From an uncultured Clostridium sp. (GTDB lineage: Bacteria > Bacillota > Clostridia > Lachnospirales > Lachnospiraceae), in contig URFM01000042.1 in assembly GCA_900547035.1 (NCBI GenBank), positions 1 to 31,666 on the forward strand: a stretch of 31,666 bases of DNA, given 5' to 3'. The translations under genes were made by a program, and so were the position numbers. Position 1 is the first letter of the stretch. Every line of letters starts with the position of its first letter. Positions 23,394 through 30,509 of this stretch are shown here, piece after piece. Below the pieces are notes generated by a model. That model was not told the origin of the DNA. It was given only the letters and a program-made list of their open reading frames with translations, and did no database searches.

Positions 23394-24092
23394 TCAGTGA
23401 AAGGCATATCGCCTTATCTGCCGGAACTGACTGTTTTGGACATAGTAAACCGCCTGCTCCCCGGCAGAGTAGACAAAGGAAACCCGGGTGGCCCATTTTC
23501 CCTCCTGTTTTACCTGCCGGAGGAGTTCCAGGCTCTCCTGGACGGTCAGGGTTTCCCCACAGCTTCTCAGTATCCGGTCCGCCCGCTGATACCGGTCGTC
23601 CCCCTCGGTCCGGTAAGGCCGGGTGCTTTTCCAATCCAGAACGGACTCATTGGCCATCAGGGAATATCTCCCTTCCTCCAGCCGCCAGCCGATGCCCGGC
23701 TCAATCGTCAGCGTCCTCCCCTCCCGGTCGGACAGCATCGCCTGCATGGTGGCGTCCGGCGCATAGACAATCCTCCTGGTCTTCAGGATACGGAGGACAT
23801 CATCCAAGAAAAGGCGGGCCTGGATAAACTGTTCCGTCAGATCGGCAATCGTTATGGTTCCTGGTCCCCCTGCATAGGCCCCCGCCGGATTGCCGTGGAC
23901 GTACAAAAGGGTTCCCACGTTTCCGTTGCGGTTGACCCCGTGGTAAGAATGGCGGATTCCATCCGGTCTCAGGATACCGATATAGAACCGGTCTTCCTCC
24001 TCTATCACCTGATGGTCCCACTGGGCCAGGTCAATGTCAAAGTTAAAGCCGGTCATCATTTCATTTCCCCGATATACAAATCGGATGCACAT
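23394..24092 (-). CDS. Linear amide C-N hydrolase (choloylglycine hydrolase family)
   Basis: 232 aa from MCIRFVYRGNEMMTGFNFD; the ATG at 24090-24092 is 7 nt after GGGGAG, and a 25-codon upstream extension has no site. Removal of Met exposes Cys2, the Ntn nucleophile of bile-salt hydrolase/penicillin acylase-like enzymes. FNFDIDL carries the family Asp; ANESVLDW and YQRADRIL carry the Asn and Arg region. It is shorter than bile salt hydrolases (about 320 aa), so bile salts are not a safe assignment; amide or N-acyl amino-acid substrates are possible. It is in an operon with the acetyltransferase. Confidence 0.8.
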   Translation of the reverse strand: MCIRFVYRGNEMMTGFNFDIDLAQWDHQVIEEEDRFYIGILRPDGIRHSYHGVNRNGNVGTLLYVHGNPAGAYAGGPGTITIADLTEQFIQARLFLDDVLRILKTRRIVYAPDATMQAMLSDREGRTLTIEPGIGWRLEEGRYSLMANESVLDWKSTRPYRTEGDDRYQRADRILRSCGETLTVQESLELLRQVKQEGKWATRVSFVYSAGEQAVYYVQNSQFRQIRRYAFH

Positions 24093-24216
24093 ACGAATTC
24101 TCCCCTTTCTGCGCGGTAAATTTACGTCCTCTATTTTATCCCCGCCAGCCCTTCTCTTTCTATCCACAAAACGATACCGAACTGATTGCTACCACGGGCG
24201 CTAATTGCCTATAACG

Positions 24217-24242
24217 GCAAAAGGCCGCCTCACCGGCAGCCT
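24217..24242 (-). terminator. Terminator of the CD3324 gene
   Basis: Minus strand arms AGGCTGCC and GGCGGCCT with a 5-nt loop, followed by a short T-run. It lies directly after the stop at 24249 and separates it from the hydrolase gene. Confidence 0.6.
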
Positions 24243-24248
24243 CCGCGT

Positions 24249-24509
24249 TTATTTCTGATATATGATTTTCCGTATGGCATGCACCGACAGACAGTACCGC
24301 TCTGCCAGGTCCTCCGCAGACATGCCGCTGCGGTACTCCTCCACAATCTTCTGATTGCGGCATTTCAGCTCCTGCCGGTAGCCGGTTGCCTCTCCCCAGG
24401 CCCTTCTGGCCTGATTCCTGGGAACGTAAATATATCCTCCCTGTATGTATTTCTGCAGCTCCCTTACCAGGGCGTCCGGGAGAATGTTCCCTGCGTTCAC
24501 GTATTTCAT
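24249..24509 (-). CDS. CD3324-family Mor-like HTH protein
   Basis: 86 aa; AGGAGG is 8 nt before ATG. The sequence begins MKYVNAGNILPDALVRELQK, followed by GGYIYVPRNQARRAWGEATG and an HTH (YRSGMSAEDLAERYCLSVHA). It matches the CD3324 family, small proteins related to the phage Mor activator with no settled role in Clostridia. Its mRNA leader holds a 20-codon ORF and two competing long-range pairings (24544-24616), so its expression is probably controlled after initiation. Confidence 0.85.
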   Translation of the reverse strand: MKYVNAGNILPDALVRELQKYIQGGYIYVPRNQARRAWGEATGYRQELKCRNQKIVEEYRSGMSAEDLAERYCLSVHAIRKIIYQK

Positions 24510-24543
24510 ATGGGCTCCCTCCTTGAACGATTTCCTTCAGGCG

Positions 24544-24616
24544 GCAAAGCCAGCATATGATTCTGCGACGGTGTTTACTCCATGCAAATGTCGCAGTCCG
24601 CCGGCTTTGCATGGAG
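24544..24616 (-). promoter_or_regulatory. RNA switch-like leader of CD3324
   Basis: The minus-strand transcript can form either of two structures. Structure A pairs GCAAAGCCGGC (24600-24610) with GCTGGCTTTGC (24544-24554), one G-U, plus inner CTGCGAC (24590-24596) with GTCGCAG (24563-24569). Structure B pairs CTCCATGCAAA (24606-24616) with TTTGCATGGAG (24578-24588). The strands overlap at GCAAA, so A and B cannot coexist. No known riboswitch class is recognised. Confidence 0.5.
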
Positions 24617-24637
24617 CCATACCTGGTTCAGCTTCAT
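24575..24637 (-). CDS. 20-codon leader ORF before CD3324
   Basis: MKLNQVWLHAKPADCDI and so on, ending in Cys-Met-Glu, then TAA. AGGAAGTGAAA lies a few bases upstream. It spans the 5' arms of structure A and both arms of structure B in the leader, so ribosomes on it would decide the fold. It could be a regulatory peptide with two Cys and a short C-x-x-C spacing. It is too short to prove by sequence alone. Confidence 0.4.
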   Translation of the reverse strand: MKLNQVWLHAKPADCDICME

Positions 24638-24673
24638 GGTAAATTTCACTTCCTTTTGTCCTTTGATGTTTCC

Positions 24674-24702
24674 ATTATACCGCTCTTTGAATCTTTTTGC
24701 CA
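24674..24702 (-). promoter_or_regulatory. Promoter of CD3324 leader
   Basis: TATAAT (24674-24679) with TGGCAA (24697-24702) 17 bp upstream on the minus strand. The -35 match is weak (3/6). Confidence 0.45.
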
Positions 24703-24725
24703 TCCCAATCAAAATGTATTATAAT
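24697..24725 (+). promoter_or_regulatory. Promoter of the histidine phosphatase gene
   Basis: TTGCCA (24697-24702), 17 bp, TATAAT (24720-24725), 29 bp before the start codon. Confidence 0.7.
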
Positions 24726-24754
24726 ACTGTTGTTTACAGCAAAGGAGAACCGTT

Positions 24755-25354
24755 ATGAAATTATATCTGATTCGCCATGGGGAGACCGACTGGAACCGCC
24801 TTCTGCGCTTTCAGGGCAGGGAGGATATCCCCTTAAATGAAACTGGCGTCGCCCAGGCCCGGGCCTGCGGGCAGGCTCTGTCCGGCTCCGGAATCCAGGC
24901 CGTCTATACCAGCCCCTTAAAGCGGGCCCATCTTACAGGAGAAATCATCGCTTCCGGTGCCGGCCTTTCCCCGGCTCAGGTCCACGACCTGCCGGAGCTG
25001 ATTGAGCGGGATTTGGGAGAATATTCCGGCATGTACCTTAAGGACCGGTCCGACTATTTTTCCCTGTCCGCCGGGGAGGATGCAGGCGGCATGGAACCAT
25101 TTCCCGATGTATTGAACCGCATGTACCTGGCTCTGAAAAAGCTGGATGAAACCGGCTTTTCCACCCTGGCCGCCGTCTCCCACGGCGCCGCCATCAACGT
25201 CCTCCTGGCAGGTCTCTCCCACCGCCGGATGGGGACCGGCAAAACCAAGCTTTACAACGGGGGTATCTCCATCCTGGAGGGCAATACCCGGGACGGATTT
25301 CAGATTACCGCCTGCAACCTGCGTCCGGAAGAGTTTCCCGGACAAGAAGACTAG
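24755..25354 (+). CDS. Histidine phosphatase superfamily enzyme
   Basis: 199 aa. The catalytic set is complete: LIRHGETDWN (RHG), SPLKRA with the conserved Arg, ERDLGEYSG (acidic proton donor), and VSHGAAINVLL (second His). It resembles small phosphoglycerate-mutase-type phosphatases such as CobC or GpmB-like enzymes; the substrate is not clear. ATG follows AAGGAG. It is divergent from CD3324 and 65 bp upstream of a TetR gene, with which it may be co-transcribed. Confidence 0.88.
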   Translation: MKLYLIRHGETDWNRLLRFQGREDIPLNETGVAQARACGQALSGSGIQAVYTSPLKRAHLTGEIIASGAGLSPAQVHDLPELIERDLGEYSGMYLKDRSDYFSLSAGEDAGGMEPFPDVLNRMYLALKKLDETGFSTLAAVSHGAAINVLLAGLSHRRMGTGKTKLYNGGISILEGNTRDGFQITACNLRPEEFPGQED

Positions 25355-25366
25355 GTGCCCTTGGGT

Positions 25367-25396
25367 ATGTACGGTTCTGAACAATTACAAGTACAT
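25367..25396. promoter_or_regulatory. Inverted repeat before the TetR gene
   Basis: ATGTAC (25367-25372) and GTACAT (25391-25396), 18 bp apart, in the 65-bp gap between the phosphatase stop and the TetR start. It could be a TetR operator. Confidence 0.35.
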
Positions 25397-25419
25397 TTGA
25401 TGGACAGAAAGGAATTCCC

Positions 25420-26049
25420 ATGAAAGAATCCATGCGCACAGAAGAAGAAAAGCCTTCCGGCCCCGAGGTCAGGGAAGGTCTTTTGCTACAGGCCAAACAT
25501 GAATTTTTAGAGCAGGGATTTGAAAAGGCTTCTCTGCGCAAAATCTGCGCCAGGGCCGGCGTCACCACCGGGGCCGTTTACTTTTTCTTCAAAAATAAGG
25601 AGGACCTGTTCTGCCAGATTGTGGAGGATACCGCCAGCCAGCTGACCGCCCTGGGGCAGCGTCTTTCGGAGGCCGAACTGGAGCGCCCTGAACTGGGTAC
25701 GGAAAATGATATCCGGCTGATGGAATTTCTTTACCTGCATCGGGAGGAGGCCATCCTTCTTTTGGAGAAATCCCAGGGAACCCGGTATGGCTCCTTCCGG
25801 AACGAGCTGTACGGCCAGCTGCAAAAATTTTTTCTTCTCTTTTTCCAACGCCATGGAAGGCCGGACGTGGACCCGGAGCTCATCCGGATTCTGGTGGAAA
25901 TGCGGATGAAGGGATTTTTGGAGCTTTTAAAGGGAGACTATTCCCTGGAATACGTCCGGACCCTGACCCGCCGGATTGGCGACTACGCCGACGGAGGATT
26001 TCAGCGTCTGGCCGCCAGCCTGAAGAAGGAACAGGAGTCAGGAGTTTAA
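25420..26049 (+). CDS. TetR-family regulator
   Basis: 209 aa; AAAGGA precedes the ATG. The N-terminal tail of 18 residues leads into the HTH: LLQAKHEFLEQGFEKASLRK, ICARAGVTTGAVYFFFKNKE. The ligand domain is not recognised. The gene overlaps the end of the convergent MATE gene by 12 bp; control of that pump is possible, since TetR regulators often sit beside the pump they regulate. Confidence 0.87.
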   Translation: MKESMRTEEEKPSGPEVREGLLLQAKHEFLEQGFEKASLRKICARAGVTTGAVYFFFKNKEDLFCQIVEDTASQLTALGQRLSEAELERPELGTENDIRLMEFLYLHREEAILLLEKSQGTRYGSFRNELYGQLQKFFLLFFQRHGRPDVDPELIRILVEMRMKGFLELLKGDYSLEYVRTLTRRIGDYADGGFQRLAASLKKEQESGV

Positions 26050-27411
26050 GGCGGCTCCTTCTCTTGGCGCAAATTTCCGGTAAACGCAGGCGGACAGAGT
26101 GACCGTCAGGATATCGGCCGCCGACTGGGACCAGACGATGCCGTACATTCCCACCAGCCGGTTGAGCAGAAACAGCATGGGGATATTAAAGACCAGCCAC
26201 CGCATCATCCCTAAAAACAGGGACTTTTTGCCCATTCCAAAGGCCTGGAAGAGATAGACGGTAAAAAAGCTTAAAAACATCAGGGGCGTAGCCAGTACCC
26301 GGATTCGCAAAAAACGGGAAGCCATTTCCAGGGTCTGGGCGTCGGAAATAAACAGGCGGCTCAGCTGCGGAGCAAACAGCTGATAAAGGAGGATGCTGAT
26401 GAGCGCAGTGACCAGTCCCACCCCGGCGGCCAGACGGATTATCTTCTTCATCCGCTTCCAGTTTCCGGAAGCATAATTGTAGGCCACAAGCGGCAGCATT
26501 CCCTGGCAGATGCCGATTCCCACATTCAGCGGGAATCGCTCCACCTTCAATACGATTCCGATGGCCGCCAGCGCCAGGTCATGGTAGGAAACCATCAGCT
26601 TATCAATGATTACATAATCCAGGTCAAACAAGAGCGTGGCCACGGCGGAAGGAATCCCCACGGCGAATACGGCCTTCACGCTCTCCCTGCCGGCCCTTCC
26701 CACACGAGGATTGAAGGTAATCACAGACTGGCCGCCCATTTTTCTCAGAACCATCAGAAAATACAGGCAGGCGATGCAGTTGGAAAGAGCGGTGGCGATT
26801 CCGGCTCCCAGAACTTCAAGGCCGTCCGGCAGCAGCACAAACATGAACAGAGGGTCCAGCAGGATATTCAGCAGTCCACCCAGGATGATGCCCGTTCCGG
26901 CCTCCCTGGAACGCCCGATGCTCCGGATCAGATTGGACAGCACATTGGAGAGGACTGTGGGAATCCCGCCAAAAACGATCACGCACAGGGCATACTGTGT
27001 GGCAAAGCGGTATGTATTTTCCCCGGCTCCCAAAATCCCCAGAAGTTCCTTCATAAACAGGCCGGTTCCCACGGAGAACGCGGCGGCCACCAGCAGGGCC
27101 AGACCGATGGAAAACAGGCTTACCCGCCTGGCCTCCTCTTCCATTCCCCTCCCCAGCAGTCTGGAGATCAGGGCTCCCCCTCCGATGCCGGCCAGCCCCG
27201 CCAGACACAGGGTAATGTTAAATACCGGGAGGATCAGGGATGTGGCGGCTACCATATAAGGATTTCCCGTCTGCCCCACATAAAAGGTATCCGCCATGTT
27301 GTAAATCAGCACGATCAGCTGGCTGATGACCGAGGGAACTACCATGATCCTCAGCGCCGATGCTTCCGGCAGGCATTCAAAGACCTCTTTTCTGTTCTCT
27401 TCTGACTGCAT
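26038..27411 (-). CDS. MATE-family multidrug efflux transporter
   Basis: 457 aa with 12 hydrophobic segments in two MatE halves. Family features: PSVISQLIVLIYNMADTFYV in the first helix pair and NPYMVAATSLILPVFNI. It exports drugs or metabolites by Na+ or H+ antiport at the membrane. GGGAGGAGAGAAAG precedes the ATG. The extended -10 TGC-TATAAT at 27448-27453 is a likely promoter. It belongs to the DinF/NorM-like clostridial group. Confidence 0.92.
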   Translation of the reverse strand: MQSEENRKEVFECLPEASALRIMVVPSVISQLIVLIYNMADTFYVGQTGNPYMVAATSLILPVFNITLCLAGLAGIGGGALISRLLGRGMEEEARRVSLFSIGLALLVAAAFSVGTGLFMKELLGILGAGENTYRFATQYALCVIVFGGIPTVLSNVLSNLIRSIGRSREAGTGIILGGLLNILLDPLFMFVLLPDGLEVLGAGIATALSNCIACLYFLMVLRKMGGQSVITFNPRVGRAGRESVKAVFAVGIPSAVATLLFDLDYVIIDKLMVSYHDLALAAIGIVLKVERFPLNVGIGICQGMLPLVAYNYASGNWKRMKKIIRLAAGVGLVTALISILLYQLFAPQLSRLFISDAQTLEMASRFLRIRVLATPLMFLSFFTVYLFQAFGMGKKSLFLGMMRWLVFNIPMLFLLNRLVGMYGIVWSQSAADILTVTLSACVYRKFAPREGAALNS

Positions 27412-27496
27412 CTTTCTCTCCTCCCAGTCCCATGTCTTATAGAAACCATTATAGCAAAGTACGCTGAAAACTCCTATAAAATCTTTTCTTTTTCTC

Positions 27497-27525
27497 TTGC
27501 AATCTGGGAATCCATCTAGTATAAT
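27497..27525 (+). promoter_or_regulatory. Promoter of the interrupted host gene
   Basis: TTGCAA (27497-27502), 17 bp, TATAAT (27520-27525). It drives the short stub at 27564. Confidence 0.65.
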
Positions 27526-27530
27526 CGTAA

Positions 27531-27544
27531 TTAGTTTTAGCTAA
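27531..27544. promoter_or_regulatory. DtxR/IdeR-like metal box
   Basis: TTAGTTTTAGCTAA followed by CCCAA matches the 19-bp DtxR consensus at 14 positions by hand. It lies just downstream of the -10, where a metal-bound repressor would act. Confidence 0.4.
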
Positions 27545-27563
27545 CCCAAGGAGAACCCTTCCG

Positions 27564-27641
27564 ATGAGACAAATTTCATCCATACATTTTTATATGGTAA
27601 GAAAGACCCGGAGCAAACGCTCGGTGGTCGTAAAACAGTAA
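27564..27641 (+). pseudogene. Host gene stub cut by the mobilizable element
   Basis: MRQISSIHFYMVRKTRSK and a few more codons, ending in TAA after 25 codons. AAGGAG lies 12 nt upstream, and a good promoter and a metal-type operator precede it. This is a full gene start without a gene body. The recombinase gene of the element ends only 34 bp further on the other strand, which fits insertion near 27600. The host product cannot be identified from so few residues. Alternatively it is a genuine 25-aa peptide. Confidence 0.45.
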
Positions 27642-27655
27642 TATGTGAATTTCTT

Positions 27656-27687
27656 GGAACAGGCATGATTTCGGTCATGCCTGTTCC
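27656..27687. repeat. 12-bp inverted repeat at recombinase end
   Basis: GGAACAGGCATG (27656-27667) and CATGCCTGTTCC (27676-27687), 8-nt loop, overlapping the recombinase stop codon. There is no T-run after it on the minus strand; it may be an mRNA stabiliser, a terminator or part of the element end. Confidence 0.5.
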
Positions 27688-29414
27688 GCTTTTATCAGTT
27701 CATCCACGGGAATATAGCCAACAAGGTCATATTCGATATGTACCCTCTGTTTGCGCTTGCCGCTGGACTTGTCCGGTGCCTCCACATAAACCGCTTTTAC
27801 AAGCTCTCTGAGAGCATATGGCGTAAGTTCCGTGAGGTCGGTGTATCTATGTGCCCGCTGAATAAACTGTTCAAGATCTTCTATCTGTCGTTCCTGTACT
27901 TCGACTTCTTTTTGCAGATTTATGATTTCAACTTTGAGCTGCGCCTGCTCGTCCTCATAGGTCTTGCTCATCATGGCAAAGCGGTCATCGTTCAGCTTGC
28001 CCTTGGCGTTGTCCTCGTAGATTTTGATAAACAGGCGGTCAAGTTCCCCTATACGCTTTTCTGCCTGTGCCAGACGCTTCTTATATACCCTTATGGTTTC
28101 CTCGCTTTGCAGACGGAATTTTTGCTCCATTTCCACCCTGAAATGTGCTTCATATCGGGTCACATACGAGATAACCTCTTTCATGTGATTCCAGACTAAA
28201 TCCTCCAGAACTACGGCACGAATGTAGTGTCCACTGCACTTGTCCTTGTTAGCTCGATGAGTGGAACAGATGAAAAAGTCCTGCCGTTTTTCAAAGTATT
28301 TGGTGGTGGAATAGTAGAGCTTCTGCTTGCAATCGGCACAGAACACCAATCCCGAAAACGGGCTGCTCTTGCCAGTTGCCGTTCTTCTGTGTCGCTGCTG
28401 ACGAATTTCCTGCACCTTGTCAAAGACTTCCTGCTCAATAATGGCGGGATGGGTGTTGTAGAAAATCACTCGATTTTCTTCGGGATTCTCCCTCTGCTTC
28501 TTGTCCCAAATGGAATTGGTGTAGGTCTTGAAATTGACCGTTGCGCCAATGTACTCTTTTCGTTCAAGAATATTGACAATGGTGCTTTCGTGCCAGCGGT
28601 AAGGATTTTCCGGCTCGGTGTGCGGTGTTTTCACACCTTGCTTGTTTTTGTATGCGGTAGGTGTGAGTATCTTGTCCTTTTCAAGCTGGTCTGCAATTTG
28701 GCTCGGTCCTCGTCCGTTCATGCAGAGCGTGAAAATCTTCTTGACCACCTGTGCAGCTTCCTCGTCAATAATCCATTCCTTTGGATTTTCTGGATTTTTC
28801 ATGTAGCCATACGGTACATGGACGGTCAATCTTTCGCCACGCTCACCCTTTGCTTTTTGCACCGCACGAATCTTTCGGCTTGTATCTTTGGCGAAAAACT
28901 CGTTGAACCAGTTTTTGATACCGGCAATGTCGCTGTCGGTGCTGTTGGGGTTGATACTGTCAAAGTGGTCGTTGATGGCGATATAGCGGACATCGTTCTG
29001 AGGGAAAGTATAGTTGATATAGAGTCCCGTCAAAGCGGAATTTCGCCCAAGCCTTGACAGGTCTTTCGTAATGACCGCACCCACATGACCGGCTTCAATT
29101 TCATCAAGCATTTTCTGAAAACCAGGACGATCATAGGTCACACCGCTGTAGCCGTCGTCAATAAAAAATGTCGGGTGGGGGAAGCGGTGATCTCGTGCAT
29201 ATTGAAGCAACATGACCTTTTGATTTTGGATGGAATTTGACAAATCCTCTTTGCCGTTTTTCTTCTCATCCTTGGTGTCCTCTACGGATAATCTGCAATA
29301 AAGTGCTGTGATTTTGTCGGTTGCCCTTAACATTTCGTTATCCTCCTTCTGTTGGGCAACTGTCTGTACAGGATTGGAATGGTTATTTATATCAAGAGAG
29401 GTGTCGCTATTCAT
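27675..29414 (-). CDS. Large serine recombinase (TnpX-like)
   Basis: 579 aa from MNSDTSLDINNHSN. Catalytic Ser lies in ALYCRLSVED near residue 43. ITKDLSRLGRNS and DDGYSGVTYDRPGFQ are resolvase-domain signatures. The recombinase domain follows (PYGYMKNPENPKEW), then a zinc ribbon (FCADC, FICSTHRANKDKCSGHY), a long coiled coil (near 450-540) and a DUF4368 tail. The length is normal and no break is seen, so it may be active. Both ATGs, at 29412-29414 (overlapping the previous stop as ATGA) and at 29331-29333 (codon 28), have GGAGG sites, so two forms are possible. It catalyses element excision and integration. Confidence 0.93.
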   Translation of the reverse strand: MNSDTSLDINNHSNPVQTVAQQKEDNEMLRATDKITALYCRLSVEDTKDEKKNGKEDLSNSIQNQKVMLLQYARDHRFPHPTFFIDDGYSGVTYDRPGFQKMLDEIEAGHVGAVITKDLSRLGRNSALTGLYINYTFPQNDVRYIAINDHFDSINPNSTDSDIAGIKNWFNEFFAKDTSRKIRAVQKAKGERGERLTVHVPYGYMKNPENPKEWIIDEEAAQVVKKIFTLCMNGRGPSQIADQLEKDKILTPTAYKNKQGVKTPHTEPENPYRWHESTIVNILERKEYIGATVNFKTYTNSIWDKKQRENPEENRVIFYNTHPAIIEQEVFDKVQEIRQQRHRRTATGKSSPFSGLVFCADCKQKLYYSTTKYFEKRQDFFICSTHRANKDKCSGHYIRAVVLEDLVWNHMKEVISYVTRYEAHFRVEMEQKFRLQSEETIRVYKKRLAQAEKRIGELDRLFIKIYEDNAKGKLNDDRFAMMSKTYEDEQAQLKVEIINLQKEVEVQERQIEDLEQFIQRAHRYTDLTELTPYALRELVKAVYVEAPDKSSGKRKQRVHIEYDLVGYIPVDELIKAEQA

Positions 29415-29803
29415 TCGCCATCCTCCGTGATATCAGATTCATCATCGGCAGCGTTCTGCTCCATAATGCGTTTGAGCTTTTTATCAAGAGTTTCCGTGCC
29501 CTCGTAGCTGCCTGTAACGGTGTATTCTGCGCCGCCGATTTCATCCACGATTGTCACTTCGGGCAGCCAAAAGGCAGACGGATTTTTTACAACGATGTTG
29601 CCGTTTTCATCAAACTTGATGTCACGCTTTGGTGCATCATCGGGGCGAGGCTCGACCATGGCATACGGGTCGGGATTGGAGAAGTAGTATTCTGGAACTT
29701 TCTCGTTATGCTCTCCACTCGCAATCTGTTCCTCAAAAATCATATCATCTATTTCTTCGGGAGTAAGCTCACGAGTTTCTTCCTCTTTTCGTTTCTCATC
29801 CAT
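29411..29803 (-). CDS. TnpW-like transposon-encoded protein
   Basis: 130 aa; AGGAGG is 9 nt before the ATG. Acidic N-terminus (EKRKEEETRELTPEEIDDMI), central NIVVKNPSAFWLPEVTIVDE, and a C-terminal segment GGAEYTVTGSYEGTETLDKK that resembles TnpW-family small proteins found next to clostridial recombinases. Its function is unknown. The stop overlaps the recombinase start (ATGA), so the two are co-translated. Confidence 0.65.
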   Translation of the reverse strand: MDEKRKEEETRELTPEEIDDMIFEEQIASGEHNEKVPEYYFSNPDPYAMVEPRPDDAPKRDIKFDENGNIVVKNPSAFWLPEVTIVDEIGGAEYTVTGSYEGTETLDKKLKRIMEQNAADDESDITEDGE

Positions 29804-29986
29804 CCGGTCGAACCTCCTTTTCTTTCATTCACTTCGATTCGTTCTGTTCAAAATATTGTTGGAATAACAAGCACAGCAGGTGTAGCTGCACACTGCGATT
29901 TTTACAAAATACAGCGTTGCCGATTTTGCGGAAAATGAAAATCTTCCATCTGCCTACAAAAGGTCAAAACAAACTTTGCAAGCAGT

Positions 29987-30110
29987 GCACGTGTGTACAC
30001 ACATCGTGCGTTTTGCAAATTTCAGCGAAGCTGATTTTTGCAAAAGCTTGTTGGGAAGCATCCCAAACCCTTTGACGATTTTTTCAAAATCGGCTACGCT
30101 CCTGCGGAGC
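29987..30110. other. oriT-like array of hairpins
   Basis: Within 124 bp lie, in order: palindrome GCACG-TGTGTACACA-CAT-CGTGC (29987-30009); a 16-bp inverted repeat with two mismatches and a GAA loop (30011-30045, outer arms TTTTGCAAA); TTGGGA-AGCA-TCCCAA (30051-30066); CGATTTT-TTC-AAAATCG (30076-30092); and GCTCC-TGC-GGAGC (30098-30110). The position beside mobC and the stacked repeats fit a transfer origin. The nick site is not determined. The whole 29804-30115 gap has no coding frame that I can support. Confidence 0.5.
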
Positions 30111-30115
30111 TGACA

Positions 30116-30472
30116 TCATTTCAGATGGGAAAGAGAAAGCAGAATTTTTTTAATGCCTTCGTAAATTTCTTCCTGATTCTTTTTGATTTCTTCAATGTCC
30201 GCTTCGTAGATGTTACCCGTTGTGTTAAGTTGTTTGGCAATCTGGTTTTCGCTGTTGGATATTCGTTTCATTTTGGAAGTCAACTGACGGAGTTCGGGCA
30301 TATCCAAATTTACAACATACCCGTCGATTGCCATTTTGCGGAGATAGGCACTCATGTTCTCTGTTCCCATCTGTGCCATTTTCTGTTTTATCAGGTCAAG
30401 CTCTTTTTCGTCTACAAAAAACTTGACCTGTATTGGGCGTTGACGGATTGGTGGTTTTCGCTTATCTGCCAT
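30116..30472 (-). CDS. mobC: MobC-like relaxosome accessory protein
   Basis: 118 aa; GAGGT is 8 nt before ATG. Basic start MADKRKPPIRQRPIQVKFFV leads to a ribbon-helix-helix region (VKFFVDEKELDLIKQKMAQ) and the LRKMAIDGYVV segment characteristic of MobC/relaxosome proteins of Clostridia elements. The second half is helical (SKMKRISNSENQIAKQLN, then an EI/KK-rich tail). Such proteins bind oriT and help the relaxase nick it. A relaxase gene is expected next, yet none is present before the recombinase. Confidence 0.82.
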   Translation of the reverse strand: MADKRKPPIRQRPIQVKFFVDEKELDLIKQKMAQMGTENMSAYLRKMAIDGYVVNLDMPELRQLTSKMKRISNSENQIAKQLNTTGNIYEADIEEIKKNQEEIYEGIKKILLSLSHLK

Positions 30473-30509
30473 TGTAAATACCTCTAAAGCACTCCTTTTA
30501 TCTGGTAGG

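Noticed and set aside
22743..24092. Firm calls of bile salt hydrolase and streptogramin resistance
   Set aside because: The hydrolase is too short for classical bile salt hydrolases, and Vat-like chromosomal enzymes often have other substrates; only family-level calls are justified.
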